A stretch of DNA of 64,000 nt from Acestrorhynchus altus (taxonomy: Eukaryota > Chordata > Actinopteri > Characiformes > Acestrorhynchidae): NCBI GenBank assembly GCA_034509495.1, contig CM067509.1:1804180-1868179 (forward strand), read 5' to 3'. Below, piece after piece: positions 1 to 11,079 of this stretch. The translations under genes were made by a program, and so were the position numbers. Positions within the stretch are counted from its first letter, which is position 1; each line of letters opens with the position of its first letter. The notes beneath the pieces were generated by a model that saw nothing but the letters and a program-made list of their open reading frames with translations, had not been told where the DNA came from and ran no database searches.

Positions 1-1440
1 GAGTTTTAAAATGATAAATTATAAATATAAGTCTGGGATCTCACACCTCCCCATTGAGTTTGACTGATTCTTTGGATGAGGTCATGGGTGGGAAGGCAGA
101 GTATAGTCTGTACAGACTGTAGAGGGAGTTGAAGATGAGTATCCCTGCGCAAACTGTAGGTTACCCAAAGCACAGGGCAGATGTTGGCTTCTTACATGAA
201 TTTTCATTCCACCTTAAACGGTACGTTTAATATGCTTCAACTGGTCTGAATTGTGATTGGGTGGCCAAAAATCTCTATCCCTCACGTTCTTCTTGCAGAC
301 TAGAGGAAACCAGCACAGACTCAGGCAGTCTGAGAGAAGATCATAAATTGGAGTACAAATCATTTAGCGTAACCTTATTTAACCCTGAAGAAGAGAACTA
401 AATAGCTACTCCCACTCAGTGAGGGAGAAGAAGCATCATCCTACCAACCCAAGTCAAGTCATGTCTTTTCAGGGATTGCAATAGCTGAACAATAGGGTTA
501 ACATGTAGATGGCTATAACACTTAATAGGGCAGATCTGAGAAGTTTAATACGTGGAGAAACTCCAAGGTGAACTTCCAGCATCACATACCCAAAAGCAAG
601 TGTGCTGGAGCTGATGGAAGACATCGAAAATACAAATCTGGTGAAAAGTTCAACACAGCCAAGAAAGGTCATTTTCAAAGGTACAAAGTGTCCTCTGTGG
701 ACAACGTGATTATGCAGACCCTGGATTTAGTTCTTGCCAAAGGCTGAACGACACTGTCCAACGCCAAGCAGAAATGGGAGTGGATGAACACTACCGTTCA
801 GGCATTCTGACACACCTGCTTGAGGATTTTTTAATTGTATCCCAGATTTTAGTTTAGCAGTAAAGGCCTCAAAGCAACAAATGCAGCCAGAAAGAAAAGG
901 GAAACACTACAAGTTTATAGGTTGTACCGGTGTACTCTGTATTGCAGTTTGTACAAGAATTTCTGTTCATCAGCAGTTTGACGGATCAATACCTTCTTTT
1001 GGTGCATATATCAAACAGGGCAGTGCATGCTTCCACACACCAGGAGGTTCAAGTGATGTCATGGCAACGAAAAAAAAAAAATCATCCCCTACTGAGAGCT
1101 TGTGAGAATGTTCTCAATTTCCATTATGTTGTCAGACATGCTTTTAGTGGTACACGGTTTAAATGTATAGGTCTTCATCTATCTGGAGCTTTAAAATCGA
1201 CTTTTTTTTTTTATTCTAGAACTGCAACAATAAACTAAAACAGGATCTTCCTTTATGTTTATATCAGTATGTAGTCCACTTTATGAATTAATGTAGTGCT
1301 TACAATCAACACTCCTTACAGTTACAGTGAGCACTCAACAGACTGATGAGAACGGAGACAATCATGCACAGCGTACCCTCCACCTGAAGGACTACATCAA
1401 GCACAAGAGGACAGACTGCCAATAAATATCTGGGCACACA
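1..1440. other. unannotated AT-rich stretch
   Basis: I see no recognisable gene or repeat family here. Short open frames at 469-678 and 881-1238 have low-complexity or unstructured translations, no recognisable domain and no splice context, so they are treated as chance. An A-run near 1070 and a T-run near 1201 are simple sequence. Confidence 0.4.
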
Positions 1441-1635
1441 GACATACATGTATTCACACACCAGGCTAATTAAGAGTAGTCAATTCACCTGCCATCCATG
1501 TTCTTCATATTTTTGAATGAGGGAGGAAACCCACACAGACATGGGGACAACATGGAAACTCCACCCAGATAGGGGCTTGAACCCAAGACCCCAGCGCTGG
1601 GAGGTGAATGTGCCATCTACTAAGCCACTGTGCTG
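1441..1635 (-). repeat. decayed tRNA-headed SINE-like repeat
   Basis: Read on the minus strand, the right end resembles a tRNA-like head. It has a B-box-like GGGTTCAAGCCC (around 1572-1584) and an A-box-like stretch near 1620-1635. The body contains the phrase GGAAACCCACACAGACATGG, which I recall as a widespread fish repeat. The copy at 55105-55365 appears to belong to the same family. Boundaries are approximate and no target duplication was found. Confidence 0.45.
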
Positions 1636-2807
1636 AGCAACTTTAGATTTATTTGTTTAGAAAACCTGTTAGAAAGAAAACTTCACTGAAAGTATGAAAA
1701 ATGATTATTTTTTTCACTTAAATTGAAAAAAGGAAGTAAAGATATACTCCCTTACAAAAGACAATCCATCAATAATTCTTCAGTAAAGACAGGAGTTATA
1801 TATAGAACCATATCAACTCAACAACTACTTGATTATATCTTTATTTAAGCTATGTGTTTACATTGTTCTTTGAGTGATGCAATTTAAGAACCACTTGTGG
1901 TTCCAAAGCCATATTATAACTGTTTTACTCCCTAAACAACCTTAATTAAACTTCTCCATAAATTTAAGTGCTCTTTTTAGTGTGATGTTGTAAGTGTGTC
2001 TGACGTGGTTTCCTCAGTTCCCCTCTGTTCCCCAGTCTCCCCACTCACCTCTTTGTCATTGTGTTCATCTGTTTTCAGTTTGTAAGCACGCAGTGTGGTC
2101 TTTCAGGTATGTCAGTAAACATGGGGTTCTAGTAGTTCATATCTAAGAAGGAAGGGGAAGAAATGGCAATGATGTCGTTTAAATGACAGCCAGTAATAAC
2201 ACTCAAATTGTTCGCTTGGGATTGGTCTGCTGAGCCGTGTTTCCATTTACTTAACACTTTTGGAACAAATGACTGATTGGCAAACATGCTGATTACGGCT
2301 TCTCTTAATGAGTTTTTTTCGTCCATTCTGGCCGACGATGCCCAACACTACTGTCCAAAAGCAAAGGCAGATTGTGTAGGCGTGTTGAGCCTCTTACTGC
2401 GGGGAGGCTTGTAGGAGAGTGTGATTGATTGGTGGCTGGATCGAAAGGAAACACGGGAGACAGCATTAGGCCGGAGAGACAGATGTTAAAGCCATGTAAA
2501 TCAATGACAGAGTGGGAAGAAGCTGAGCTTTTTGAAAAGCCATGAATGACAGCAGTATTTGTGAAGGCTTGCAGGAGCACTGCAGACGGCTTTACATATA
2601 GTGCTGTGTTGTGTTTACTGACACTTGATGTAGAGCAAAGAATGAACTCCTGTTAAATGGTATTTTCATTTTTACTGCTTGAGGGCCTCATAGGATGTTA
2701 CTGCTCAATGCATGTCAGTTCAGTTTGGTATGTTTAAGGCAACTAATCAAGTTATGCTGATTACTTATATGTGTTATATATGGAATATATAAGTAAGTAC
2801 GTAAGTA
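1636..2807. other. unannotated; a MITE end and otherwise unique sequence
   Basis: Around 1870-1915 there is a short end of the AAGAACCACTT-type repeat also found at 11795 and 31840. The remainder shows no family I recognise. Open frames at 2129-2580 on the minus strand show no domain. Confidence 0.35.
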
Positions 2808-3062
2808 ATGATACATTTCTACCCCACTGTGTTGTGCATTTAACCCATCCACACACAGTGATACACAAATACACCCTAGTGAATTCACACACCAGGGGGC
2901 AGTGAGCAAACGTGCCCAGAGCAGTGGGCAGCCTTATTCTCAGCACCCAGGGTTCAAGTTCAGTGCCTTGCTTAATGGCACTTCATTCATGTCCTGCCAG
3001 TTCAGGGATTCAAACCAGCAACCTTCACAAGGCTGGTCCCCTAAACACCGGGCCACGGCTGC
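2808..3062 (-). repeat. tRNA-derived SINE, copy 1
   Basis: On the minus strand the element starts with a tRNA-like head near 3062. The A-box region reads as a degenerate TGG..TTAGG, and a B-box GGTTTGAATCCC lies at about 3005-3017. A central stretch around 2887-2903 contains CACACCAGGGGGCAGTG. A second copy lies at 5450-5697 with the same order of blocks. The family resembles a common fish SINE in which the central block is conserved. An apparent open frame of 132 codons at 2902-3300 is just SINE sequence. The 3' boundary on the left is uncertain. Confidence 0.6.
2887..2903 (+). promoter_or_regulatory. CTCF-like motif within SINE
   Basis: The sequence CACACCAGGGGGCAGTG matches the CTCF core consensus (CCASYAGRKGGCRS) with about one mismatch. 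Whether it is bound is unknown. The matching position in the second SINE copy (about 5515-5530) has decayed to a weaker match. Confidence 0.3.
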
Positions 3063-3765
3063 ATGTTTAACATGCACTTTACCTAAAGATTTCCCAACAA
3101 CATGGATTGTGGCCACTCCAGGCATATATGAATTTTCCATTATATCTGTGGTCCTAGTGTTTTCACTTCATTTGAGTTGCTTTTCCTTCAGATGTTTGTC
3201 TATTTTCTACCATTTTTGCCCATGCTGCCAAAAGCATGTGGGCATATCACAGAAATACAGGAAAACCAAGCTCCTTTGTTTGGTTTTAAACCAACACTGA
3301 ACAACATGTTCAAAACCAAAAGAGGGAGGCTAATGCACTCACACACTAGAGAAAAACAAAGCATTGCACATTCAAAAGACTATAAAATAGCTATTTCAGA
3401 TCAGTAGACAACAAACAACAATGGATATCAGATCAGAGTGTGAACTAACTGGGAGATGAATGGTCAGGGATGTGTTATAACACATTAAACACACTATAAA
3501 ATGGACAATTTTTCTAAAAAGTGGTTCTCAGACTTTATTAGTCTTGAGGTTTTAGCAGATCACTATTTGAGAAGTCCTCTCTCAGTGAGATGGATGAGAG
3601 TGTCTTTCATTGCACAGTTTTTAAATGCTTGGTGTTATGCTTAGGTCATTCTCCACATCAACCCCAGCTCTATAATTTGTCTTTATTGCCATCATGATTG
3701 AGAAAGATGTCTCGCAAAGATATACTGATGGAGAAGGCAACAGTACCATCACTGCCTGAAGATTC
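3063..3765. other. unannotated sequence
   Basis: No repeat family or coding region is recognised. The small open frames here have no conserved features. Confidence 0.35.
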
Positions 3766-3797
3766 TGTAAGGAGCCACACGCAATGTCGCCACCCAG

Positions 3798-3812
3798 CCG
3801 CCAGGGGGCGCT
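3798..3812 (+). promoter_or_regulatory. strong CTCF-like core motif
   Basis: CCGCCAGGGGGCGCT fits the vertebrate CTCF core closely. It lies 32 bp inside the left end of the LTR-like repeat and is preserved, with one G-to-A change, in copy 2 at 36621-36635. Binding is inferred from the motif only. Confidence 0.45.
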
Positions 3813-3866
3813 CGGCGACTGGAAAAACCTGATAATGAGCCTAATTGAGTTCAGGTGTGGTTGGTC

Positions 3867-3874
3867 TATTTAAG
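3867..3874 (+). promoter_or_regulatory. TATA-like box of LTR-like repeat
   Basis: TATTTAAG is followed by a GC-richer stretch and is conserved at 36690-36697 in copy 2. Its position about 100 bp from the left end fits a U3 promoter, though no transcript is shown. Confidence 0.4.
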
Positions 3875-4654
3875 CAGCTCCTGCTTCCTGCTCCTTCAGT
3901 TCCTTGGGGTTAATTTCATCCTGAGATGCTGCTGATAATTTCTGGTAATTTTCCCCCACTTATCCTTCCCTTCTGCTTCCTTCAAGCTAATGGGTCAGAG
4001 TTTCTCTCCCTTCCCTCCTTCCTCATAAAGTGGGGGAGGTTGTCTCCTTCTCTCTTTAAAAGAGACTTACCAGAAAAGAAAGAAAAGAAAAGAACAAAAA
4101 AAAAGATAAGGAAAAAAAAGAGACTTTAGTCTGCCATCCTCTTTCTCTTGAGAGAGGAGTTGTTTATTTTTCTAATTCCCCTCTACACAAGGGTCTCTGA
4201 GTTTGTTTTCCTTCTCAGTTGAGAAGTATTCAGTTCACGCCCTTCCTTTGGTCTCTGCATCCAGTCCCTCAGGTCACCTCATAGCTCACAGGGCTAAGGC
4301 GCTCACCTGTGGAGCACAGTGCGTGAATTTGTTCTTTTGTCTGTTTATTTTTCAAGAAACTCCTAATTTCCAGTACAGATCGCTGGAGCCTTCCCTTCCC
4401 TAGCGCTCTGTCAGTTATCCCTTTCTTCTCCCTGTTCACCTGAGTTCTCACCAAGCACTCACAAGCCCACTACCAACAACCTCTTGCAGCTCCTATATAG
4501 AACAGTAGGGAGCATGCTGCTCTTCATCTTGGTGCTGAGAGTTTGATCCCTGCTGGTCTGCTTTGTTATTTGCATTTGAGTCCAGATTCAAAACTCACAC
4601 ACAGTCACAACTCTGGTGGGTTTACAAATTAAATTCCACCTGGGTTGTGCCCCA

Positions 4655-5078
4655 GATTCAAGTCATTCTACTCATTTTTCAACAGTGGGCTAAAACTCTG
4701 CAGAAGTGTGGTGTTTAAAATTGCATCTCAGAAGTGTCATCACTCAGCTTTTCCAAAGACCCCACTAGCCATTACATCCCAAGATCTAGAAGCCAGTCAA
4801 ACCGGTCAGTGTTCATGTTAGTAACCCCTGTTAGTAGTTTTTGTGTCCAGAGTTCCATTTATTTTGCCACTCCCTTCCAATATTTTGGAATAAACCCCTC
4901 GGCTTCAATCTGTCCACTGAACAGATTAAAATATCTGATAGGATAGATCTTGCTATCCATTCTGGATCTGAGAAACTGCCAGTTCAAGTTTGGAAAACCG
5001 TGCAGCTCATCTTTCAACTCAAACATTCACTCGATCACTAATGTCAGTACATTCATCGAGCTGCACTGCAAATGATTC
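4655..5078. other. unannotated sequence
   Basis: After the 5-bp duplication GATTC, no known repeat or gene is evident. Short open frames at 4734-5041 look like chance. Confidence 0.35.
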
Positions 5079-5205
5079 AAAACAGAGAAGACAAATGACA
5101 AAAATATATATATTCCTACTCCACTGCTGTGAGGACACCAAGTAAGAGGCTACGTGTACCTTCTCTCAGATTCTTGTGATATTTGTCATTTGTCTTCTCT
5201 GTTTT
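5079..5205. repeat. perfect 24-bp inverted repeat
   Basis: The left arm at 5079-5102 (AAAACAGAGAAG...GACAAA) is the exact reverse complement of 5182-5205, with a 79-bp spacer. As RNA this would fold into a stable stem. It could be the ends of a small MITE or a local inverted duplication. No target duplication was identified. Confidence 0.7.
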
Positions 5206-5449
5206 CCAAATATGTTTTTGGTCTTTATTCCTATTTTCAGGGTTAACTGTGAAAAGATGGTGTAGGAGTTTGCATAGCTTCAGCACTTCACTGATGATAA
5301 AATCTTCAAGCACAATGTGCACTTCTCCTGCCATTGGTACGTCTCACAAAGTCATATTTTACACCAACCAGCCCTAACATTTGCACCCCGTGCCCAATCT
5401 TGAATAAGTCTTTCTTGTAGATGTAAACATGCATATAGACTTGTACACA

Positions 5450-5697
5450 ATCTTCTTCTTTTAACCAACCCATGCAGTGGAACACAAACACACACACACT
5501 CACTAGTGAATTCGTACCATAAGGGGCAGTGAGCACATGTGACCGGAGCAGTGTGCCTATTCATGGTGCCTTGGGAGCAGCTGGGGAGTTACGTGTCTTG
5601 CTCAAGGGCTCTTAAATCATGTCCTGCCAGTTCAGGTTGTCAAACTGGAAACCGTCCTATCAGAAGGCTTTTCCCTAACCACCAGGCCATGGCTACC
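5450..5697 (-). repeat. tRNA-derived SINE, copy 2
   Basis: This has the same block order as 2808-3062. The minus-strand head near 5697 reads as a tRNA-like GGTGGTTAGG, then the GAACTGGCAGGACATGA block, the AGGGGCAGTGAGCA block and a CA-rich part. The B-box is more decayed than in copy 1. The left limit is uncertain. Confidence 0.55.
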
Positions 5698-6804
5698 AAC
5701 ACAACAGATCTGACCATTTGAGACATGGACTCCCCAAGACCTCTGAAGGTATCCTGTGATATCTGTTACCAAGACATTAGAAGGCAGGGTCTCCATGGAT
5801 CACATCAATAGGCCTTGAATGCCAATGACCCTGTTGTCAGTTCACTGGTTGTCCTTCTTGGACCATTTATGGTTGTTACTGACTACCGCATACCAGGAAC
5901 ATATAGAAGACATACAAAATATAATTTTCTGCAGCCATTGCATTGACTGTACACACACTGAACTTAAATCAGTCTGCTTGGCAGCACCCCACTAACTGTT
6001 TCATACTGCTGTTTTGACCACCTAGACAATAAAGATCTAGTTTTCATTCTCTACGATTTAAAATGTACTAAGACTTTTATTTTATAAATGATACCTTTGT
6101 GTTCTGCACATTTTGCAACCAATATTAAATGATAAATGTTGTTGCTGAAACCAAAAATTAATTATGATTTTATAACGGATAACAAAAGTAAGACATTAAG
6201 GAAAAAGCATTGGTAGAAAATGAGCAATGGAAATTGTCATTTTGTATATTACTATGCTTGCCCATAAAATGATGAGCAAAATGCCAGTAAACTGCCAGCT
6301 TTGTGATAAGCAGGCCAACAGTGGTCTGACTACAGTAGCTATGTAAAGACAAAGTAGAAAACAGTGCTGCCAGCATTCCAGATGAGGCTACTAACAGAAT
6401 TTTAGCACTGTCCTGTAAAACTTGTGTTGGCAGGAATAATTACAAACTATAATTACAATGTTTTCATTACAGTGCTAACATTTTCATGAGACATGCTGAC
6501 TCCATATGAGCCATTGCATATAGGAAGCCACCCTAAGAGCAGAATTCATATAATTATTCATAAACATGCAATAAAAGTAAAAATAGCCTGAGTTCAAATC
6601 ACTGGGTTGTAAATAGGCTTGTGAAACTACATCTGGGCATCTCATTTTTCAATCTGACCAAACATTTTCTATGTAGTCATCAGAGAACAATTAAAAGTAC
6701 TGTATGAGTGCAATCTACTACCCTTTTAACCAATGACATGGTGACACAGTGATGTATGGTGCTCTACTGTGCTATAAGTCTTTTGGTTTGTTCTGGTATG
6801 TGCA
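5698..6804. other. unannotated AT-rich sequence
   Basis: I recognise no gene or repeat family. The minus-strand open frame at 6170-6376 has no domain features. Confidence 0.35.
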
Positions 6805-6935
6805 GCATGTCTTTAGGTTACTCAGATCCTGAGCTATGAAGCCTAGAACGCAGGATGTAACTTCCCACAAAGTTTGGATCTCGGGTTCTAAGCATTAAAC
6901 ATTCACAAAAGTCTTCTTCAAAGAACTTTTGTGGG
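6805..6935 (+). repeat. unclassified dispersed repeat R, copy A (partial)
   Basis: This copy holds the core TTAGGTTACTCAGATCCTGA, then TATGAAGCCTA, GTAACTTCCCACAAAGT and GGATCTCGGGTT. The same ordered blocks appear near 10700, 16465, 23350 and 44895. Only the 3' half of the family is present here. Confidence 0.5.
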
Positions 6936-7009
6936 CACTGTTTTTTTATTAGGATGTATATTTTATGATGTACTTTTATAAACGCGTGTACATTTTAATA
7001 TCTGCTCCA

Positions 7010-7680
7010 AAGCACAATCTTCTAAAACAGCCATCCCCCTCACCAATATAAACTGGCTCACACACACCTCATCAGTCTGCTGTTTGTGAAAAGTGGAACA
7101 ATCTTTTGCTGAGACTCCGGTTTGGAATATGGCAAGGAATTCTTTTTCCCAGCACTGTACTTCACATTGTCCTTTAATGAATAGCCCTGATTCCATCCTA
7201 CAGACTTTCTTGTACCGTTGTAAAGGGCAAAAGGACATACAGCTGTCTTTTCGAGCGTACAAAGATTGCTGTAATTTGGAGCATTGTTCGCCATGCTCGA
7301 TAATACAGTGAAGTTCTAGCAAAAAAAAAAAATACATTGTAGAGAATGTCAAGCGTGCTCCCAGACCAGCCTACAGAACAAACCACTGTGGTGGTTCGAA
7401 AAAGGCTGGTCATTTCCCGGCCCACAAACCCTGCAAATCGTCCACCCCAATGTGTGCCACCTTCCATCTAATGTTGATTCGATCTCTTCCGGGATGGCGC
7501 ATTTCCACCGAAGCTCCCCAGGGAAATGAGTGGCCAGTGATGGAGAAGCTGAGGTCAGGGTGTCACCCGAGAGCTAAACTGCCCCGGAGACCCCATGCAG
7601 CACTAATGAAAGGTTTTACACGTCCCTCAGTTAGATGTGTTATTTGGCCACTTGAATGAGTGCACAGGGAATATTAACAG
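7010..7680. other. unique, less AT-rich block; possible conserved non-coding sequence
   Basis: The stretch has balanced composition, no recognisable transposon similarity and several short overlapping open frames with no domain. The 129-codon minus-strand frame (6963-7352) has no splice or family support. A conserved non-coding element is possible, but only by inference. Confidence 0.2.
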
Positions 7681-8223
7681 CTATTGTGTGCAGTCTAGTG
7701 AGTAAAACAATCAAGCTTTGTGAAGGAAGCTAGTAGAATATAAATGGTCAAGCCCCAGGTTAAAGTCCCTGTCTAAAAACATTTATATACATACCTAACC
7801 TGACTGTATATAAGGTTGGACCTCCTGAGACCCTGCATCCACACATTACATTTCTGCTTCTCTGCATCATGATACTTAATTTTTTAAAACGTGTCATGTG
7901 ACGACTAGATATGTACAATACAGGCAGTCTCGATATGAGGTCAATAAGATCATATTACAATGTGTTTATTCTGTCTGTTCTTTTATATTATACTTTTTAT
8001 TCTGGTATATAAATGGGTGCAAACTGTAATAATTCCAATTTTCCTCAGATAAAGTCAGATTATACAGTGTAATTTACTGTAGGTTTAAAGTGTTTAACAC
8101 TTTATGAGAAGGGAGGGGCTGTTTGCTCTGTTTCTTTGCTCACACGGTGTACATGTTTCAGAATAAAAGTCCTAAGAAGGGATAATAGTGATACATAAGT
8201 AACTAAAATAAAAAGACACTTAA
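7681..8223. other. unannotated AT-rich sequence
   Basis: No gene or repeat family is recognised. Confidence 0.3.
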
Positions 8224-8273
8224 GATTATTATTATTATTATTAGTAGTAGTAGTAGTAGTAGTAGTAGTATTC

Positions 8274-8335
<62 letters not shown>

Positions 8336-8336
8336 T
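8224..8336. repeat. compound trinucleotide microsatellite (ATT)n/(AGT)n/(AAT)n
   Basis: A run of ATT, then AGT/TAG, then a long TAA/AAT tract, with a short break TTCATAA between them. T- and G-rich runs follow at 8371-8402. Confidence 0.95.
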
Positions 8337-8439
8337 CATTTAGTTGTACCATTACCAAGTATTTTACTAAGTGTTTTTTTTTTGTTTTTTTTTTGTTTTT
8401 TTGTCCTTACTAGCAAAAAAACACAATGTAGGTGCTAGT

Positions 8440-8830
8440 GCACATTTACATTTTGTCCTCCCATCTTGTCTTTGTCTTTCCTCAGCATGCTTCTGAGCAC
8501 ATGGGTTGTGTTTTTGTTTTGGTGCTGTCTCCTCCATTGCTCCACCCATTCCAGACTGTCTGCTTTGTAACCCTGCCCAGTCATTATTATGTCCCAGGTG
8601 TGTGTACTTCTGTCTATGTATTTAAGACCCTATGGTTCAGTCAGTATTGGTTAGTCCTTCTGTTCATGTAGTGATCATGTTTGTTTGTTTGTTTGTTTGT
8701 TACAGTTTGTTGAGTGTTAGCCTTTGTTTGTGTCCTAGTGTCCCAGTTGTTTCTTTAAATAAATTCACAAAGCCCTGCAAGTATGTTTGTTTCATTTTGT
8801 CTTCATCTGCTCAGCGTACTCAAAGTTACA
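8440..8830 (+). repeat. LTR-like promoter fragment (candidate solo LTR)
   Basis: The order of elements resembles an LTR. A TATA-like TATTTAAGACC lies near 8618-8628, about 140 bp before a polyadenylation-like AAATAAA near 8756-8763. A (TTTG)n run lies at 8679-8701, and a T-rich segment ends near CTGCTCAGCG. I recall related LTRs in fish. I could not define the exact ends or a target duplication, and no internal genes adjoin it. Confidence 0.35.
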
Positions 8831-9212
8831 ATTTGAAAATTTTTGAACAAAAGATGGTGAAAACATCTGGCGAGAGTATGTAACTCTCTCCTATGAACAC
8901 GGCAATTAGAATTATATCACATAACTCTGACAACATCCCACAAAACTGGACTAGGGTTCTAAAGGTTCATTTTTAAAACATGTTTGCAAAAGAGTATAAG
9001 AAACAGCAGAGCATTGGGAATGGGTTTTGTAATGGCTTTAAGGTAAGTGAGAGAAAATGAGGGATTTTGTTAATGCCTTATTTAAAATTGTCCTACATAG
9101 ATATTTCATGTGCATACATGAGTAACAAGTTCCTAGCAGTAAATTACATCATATTTGAAAATACTATAGAACAGTTACAGCAACCCGAAAAGCAGTAAAT
9201 GAAAATCATTAA
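8831..9212. other. unannotated sequence
   Basis: AT-rich, with no feature recognised. A short phrase GGTTCTAAAGGTT near 8950 recurs near 13790. Confidence 0.3.
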
Positions 9213-9410
9213 ATGATGACCACTGTGCAGCCCTTTTTATCGATTTCTCAAAGGCTTTTGACACAGTAGCAACTGTAGCAAGTAGCAACCCAGAATAGAG
9301 TGCAAGAAGACTAAAGGTTGCAGATATACACCCTCAGTCATTGTAAAGCATGTAACACAATGAACTATCCTAGGACCTCTTCTTTTTACTGTATATGGTC
9401 TTTATCCAAT
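9213..9410 (+). pseudogene. LINE reverse-transcriptase relic
   Basis: Translation around 9216-9285 gives DDHCAALFIDFSKAFDTVAT. FIDFSKAFDTV is the conserved reverse-transcriptase motif carrying the first catalytic aspartate of non-LTR elements. Further on, near 9370-9400, a shifted frame gives ILGPLLFTVY, the PQGS-GPLLF region of the same domain. The sequence between is heavily deleted and frameshifted, so this is a dead fragment of about 200 bp. The clade (L2/CR1/Rex-like) cannot be fixed from so little. Confidence 0.7.
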
Positions 9411-10009
9411 TTCCATTATTATGTAAATTTCCATTATGGGTGTCTGTATCCAATTTTGAGCAAGTACATAATCATGACCACCTCAATATCAGCATATTTG
9501 TTATTTGACTCATTTTGACTCTCATTCAACTTGTTCAACATCCATGCCAAAAAGTAAATGAATACATTTTCATTTAATCATCTAATTGTTTAAATGAGAA
9601 GTGAGCTTTATTCAGTATTTATGAAAAGCACATGCCACATAAGTGGCTGTTGTTCAAATAAATCAATGGAAATTTAATAACAGCCTTGAACTGAAGTGAC
9701 AGATTGACTATTTATATTTATGTACATATTATAATTTAGAACTTTAGGTGCACAGCAGAGCAGAACAGTGCACAGCCACTATTGATTCATGTCTAAGTGT
9801 GCTTAGTATGTATTATGTGTAATGCCACCATGAATGAATATATAAATGCGCTCTTATTACGGATTATAAAATATTAAAAGCCCCTTTATGTAATGGAAAT
9901 TATGTAGTGACCTTATTAAATGTAGAATGATACACCTTATGCACACAGTGTATGATTTTTAATACGTTAGCTAAGAAAATGTTTGGCAAAACATCAAAAT
10001 AATACAATT
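9411..10009. other. unannotated AT-rich sequence
   Basis: No recognisable gene or repeat. Confidence 0.3.
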
Positions 10010-10145
10010 TCTGTTACTCTGTATATTTTACACCTTTCCCTGCTTCCACCACACCTGATTCAACTAATCAGCTCATTAATAAGCAGGGGGTATGTTAAAG
10101 CTCAGATGCCTCCAAGACCAGGGTTAAGAAACACTGTTCTAAACC
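10010..10145. repeat. short MITE-like repeat
   Basis: Contains CACACCTGATTCAACTAATC followed by AGCTCATTAATAAGC. Diverged relatives lie at 31030-31185 and 47150-47290. It resembles a common fish non-autonomous repeat. Ends were not resolved. Confidence 0.4.
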
Positions 10146-10439
10146 ATTTATCTGCATTATATATATTAGTTTCTTTTTTGTTTTTTGCACATAAGGACTA
10201 GAAACATTTTAGATCTCAGAAATCCTGTTGGAAATTTTTGAGCAGTAAATTTTCCGAGTTATTTGTAATGATTAGATTATTATTTAAATTCTTCATAATA
10301 CGTTACAGTGGTCCAGATAAAACAAGAAAACAACAACTTTATTTATTTAACTTTGTAAACTAATTTAACTTTTGTTTATTTAGCTTGATTATTTTTGATA
10401 TGTATATATGTATGAGTATTATTCCTTCTCAGGACTTTT

Positions 10440-10800
10440 GTTATGAAATTTGAGCAAAGAAAGAGAGAAAACTTATTATTTTTCTCTATAACACAATATC
10501 TGGGTCAGTGACATCATCAGCCCCACCCACTCTCATTGCTGAGTCAGAGTCTGTATGCAGGTTGAACATGTACATGTAGACAGAGCAGTAAACATGCACT
10601 GGAAACTTATTTGGAATTTAAACTTGGATTTAATTCAGCTAGAATTTGGATTTAATTTAGGGCTTGGACTTAAATCAGCTACTCACTGACAATTCACCAT
10701 GTCTGTAGGTTACTCTGTTCCCGGGTTATAAAACCTAAAAAAAAAAACATGTAACTGGATGTAAGTGGATCTCGGGTTGTAAGTCTTAAACATTTATCCT
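10440..10800 (+). repeat. unclassified dispersed repeat R, copy B
   Basis: This is one of the longer copies of the family. The 5' part has GACATCATCAGCCCC, TGAGTCAGAGTCTGTATGCA and GACAGAGCAGTAAACATGCA. The middle has TTTAAACTTGGATTTAATT. The 3' part has TCTGTAGGTTACTCTG and GGATCTCGGGTTGTAAG. No coding potential is seen. Confidence 0.6.
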
Positions 10801-11079
10801 ACATTTTTATTTGCATAACATCCCTCCTTCAAGTACCATTGTGTTTTTAAACTGGATTGCAGATACCCCTCACTTTGAGTTAAGTGATTCCAGTTAAGTG
10901 AAGTTCAGTGTTTCTTAGTAACATTAACCTAGTACCTACAACCCTAAAGCAAATTTCTTGAAGTGTGTTTCTTTATAGAAAATAATATAAATAATAAAAT
11001 AATAAATAATCATTTAAGTACGTTATCACCCAAACAAGCACAAAGACAATGCACTTTTTACATTCGACTGGTGCAAAAC
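10801..11079. other. unannotated sequence
   Basis: AT-rich, with an AATAATA-rich patch at 10980-11010. No feature. Confidence 0.3.

Larger units (their letters stand above)
3766..4654 (+). repeat. LTR-like repeat, copy 1 (solo-LTR-like, 889 bp)
   Basis: The element begins TGTAAGGAGCC, ends CCCCA, and is bracketed by GATTC at 3761-3765 and 4655-4659. TG...CA ends with a 5-bp target duplication are typical of an LTR left by integrase-type insertion. It is colinear with 36589-37554. In order it carries a CTCF-like core (3798-3812), a TATA-like TATTTAAG (3867-3874), a CT-rich leader, a purine-rich tract (about 4070-4125), a tRNA-like block near 4280-4325 and a second block with a degenerate B-box near 4545-4560. 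No internal retrotransposon genes are adjacent. Alternatives are a composite SINE-like element or a non-LTR 5' region. The tRNA-like blocks are unusual for an LTR. Confidence 0.55.

Noticed and set aside
2902..3300. 132-codon open frame on the plus strand
   Set aside because: Its first half is SINE sequence with tRNA-like promoter boxes. Not a gene.
6963..7352. 129-codon minus-strand open frame
   Set aside because: Overlaps other short frames on both strands, with no recognisable domain or codon pattern. Kept only as possible non-coding unique sequence.
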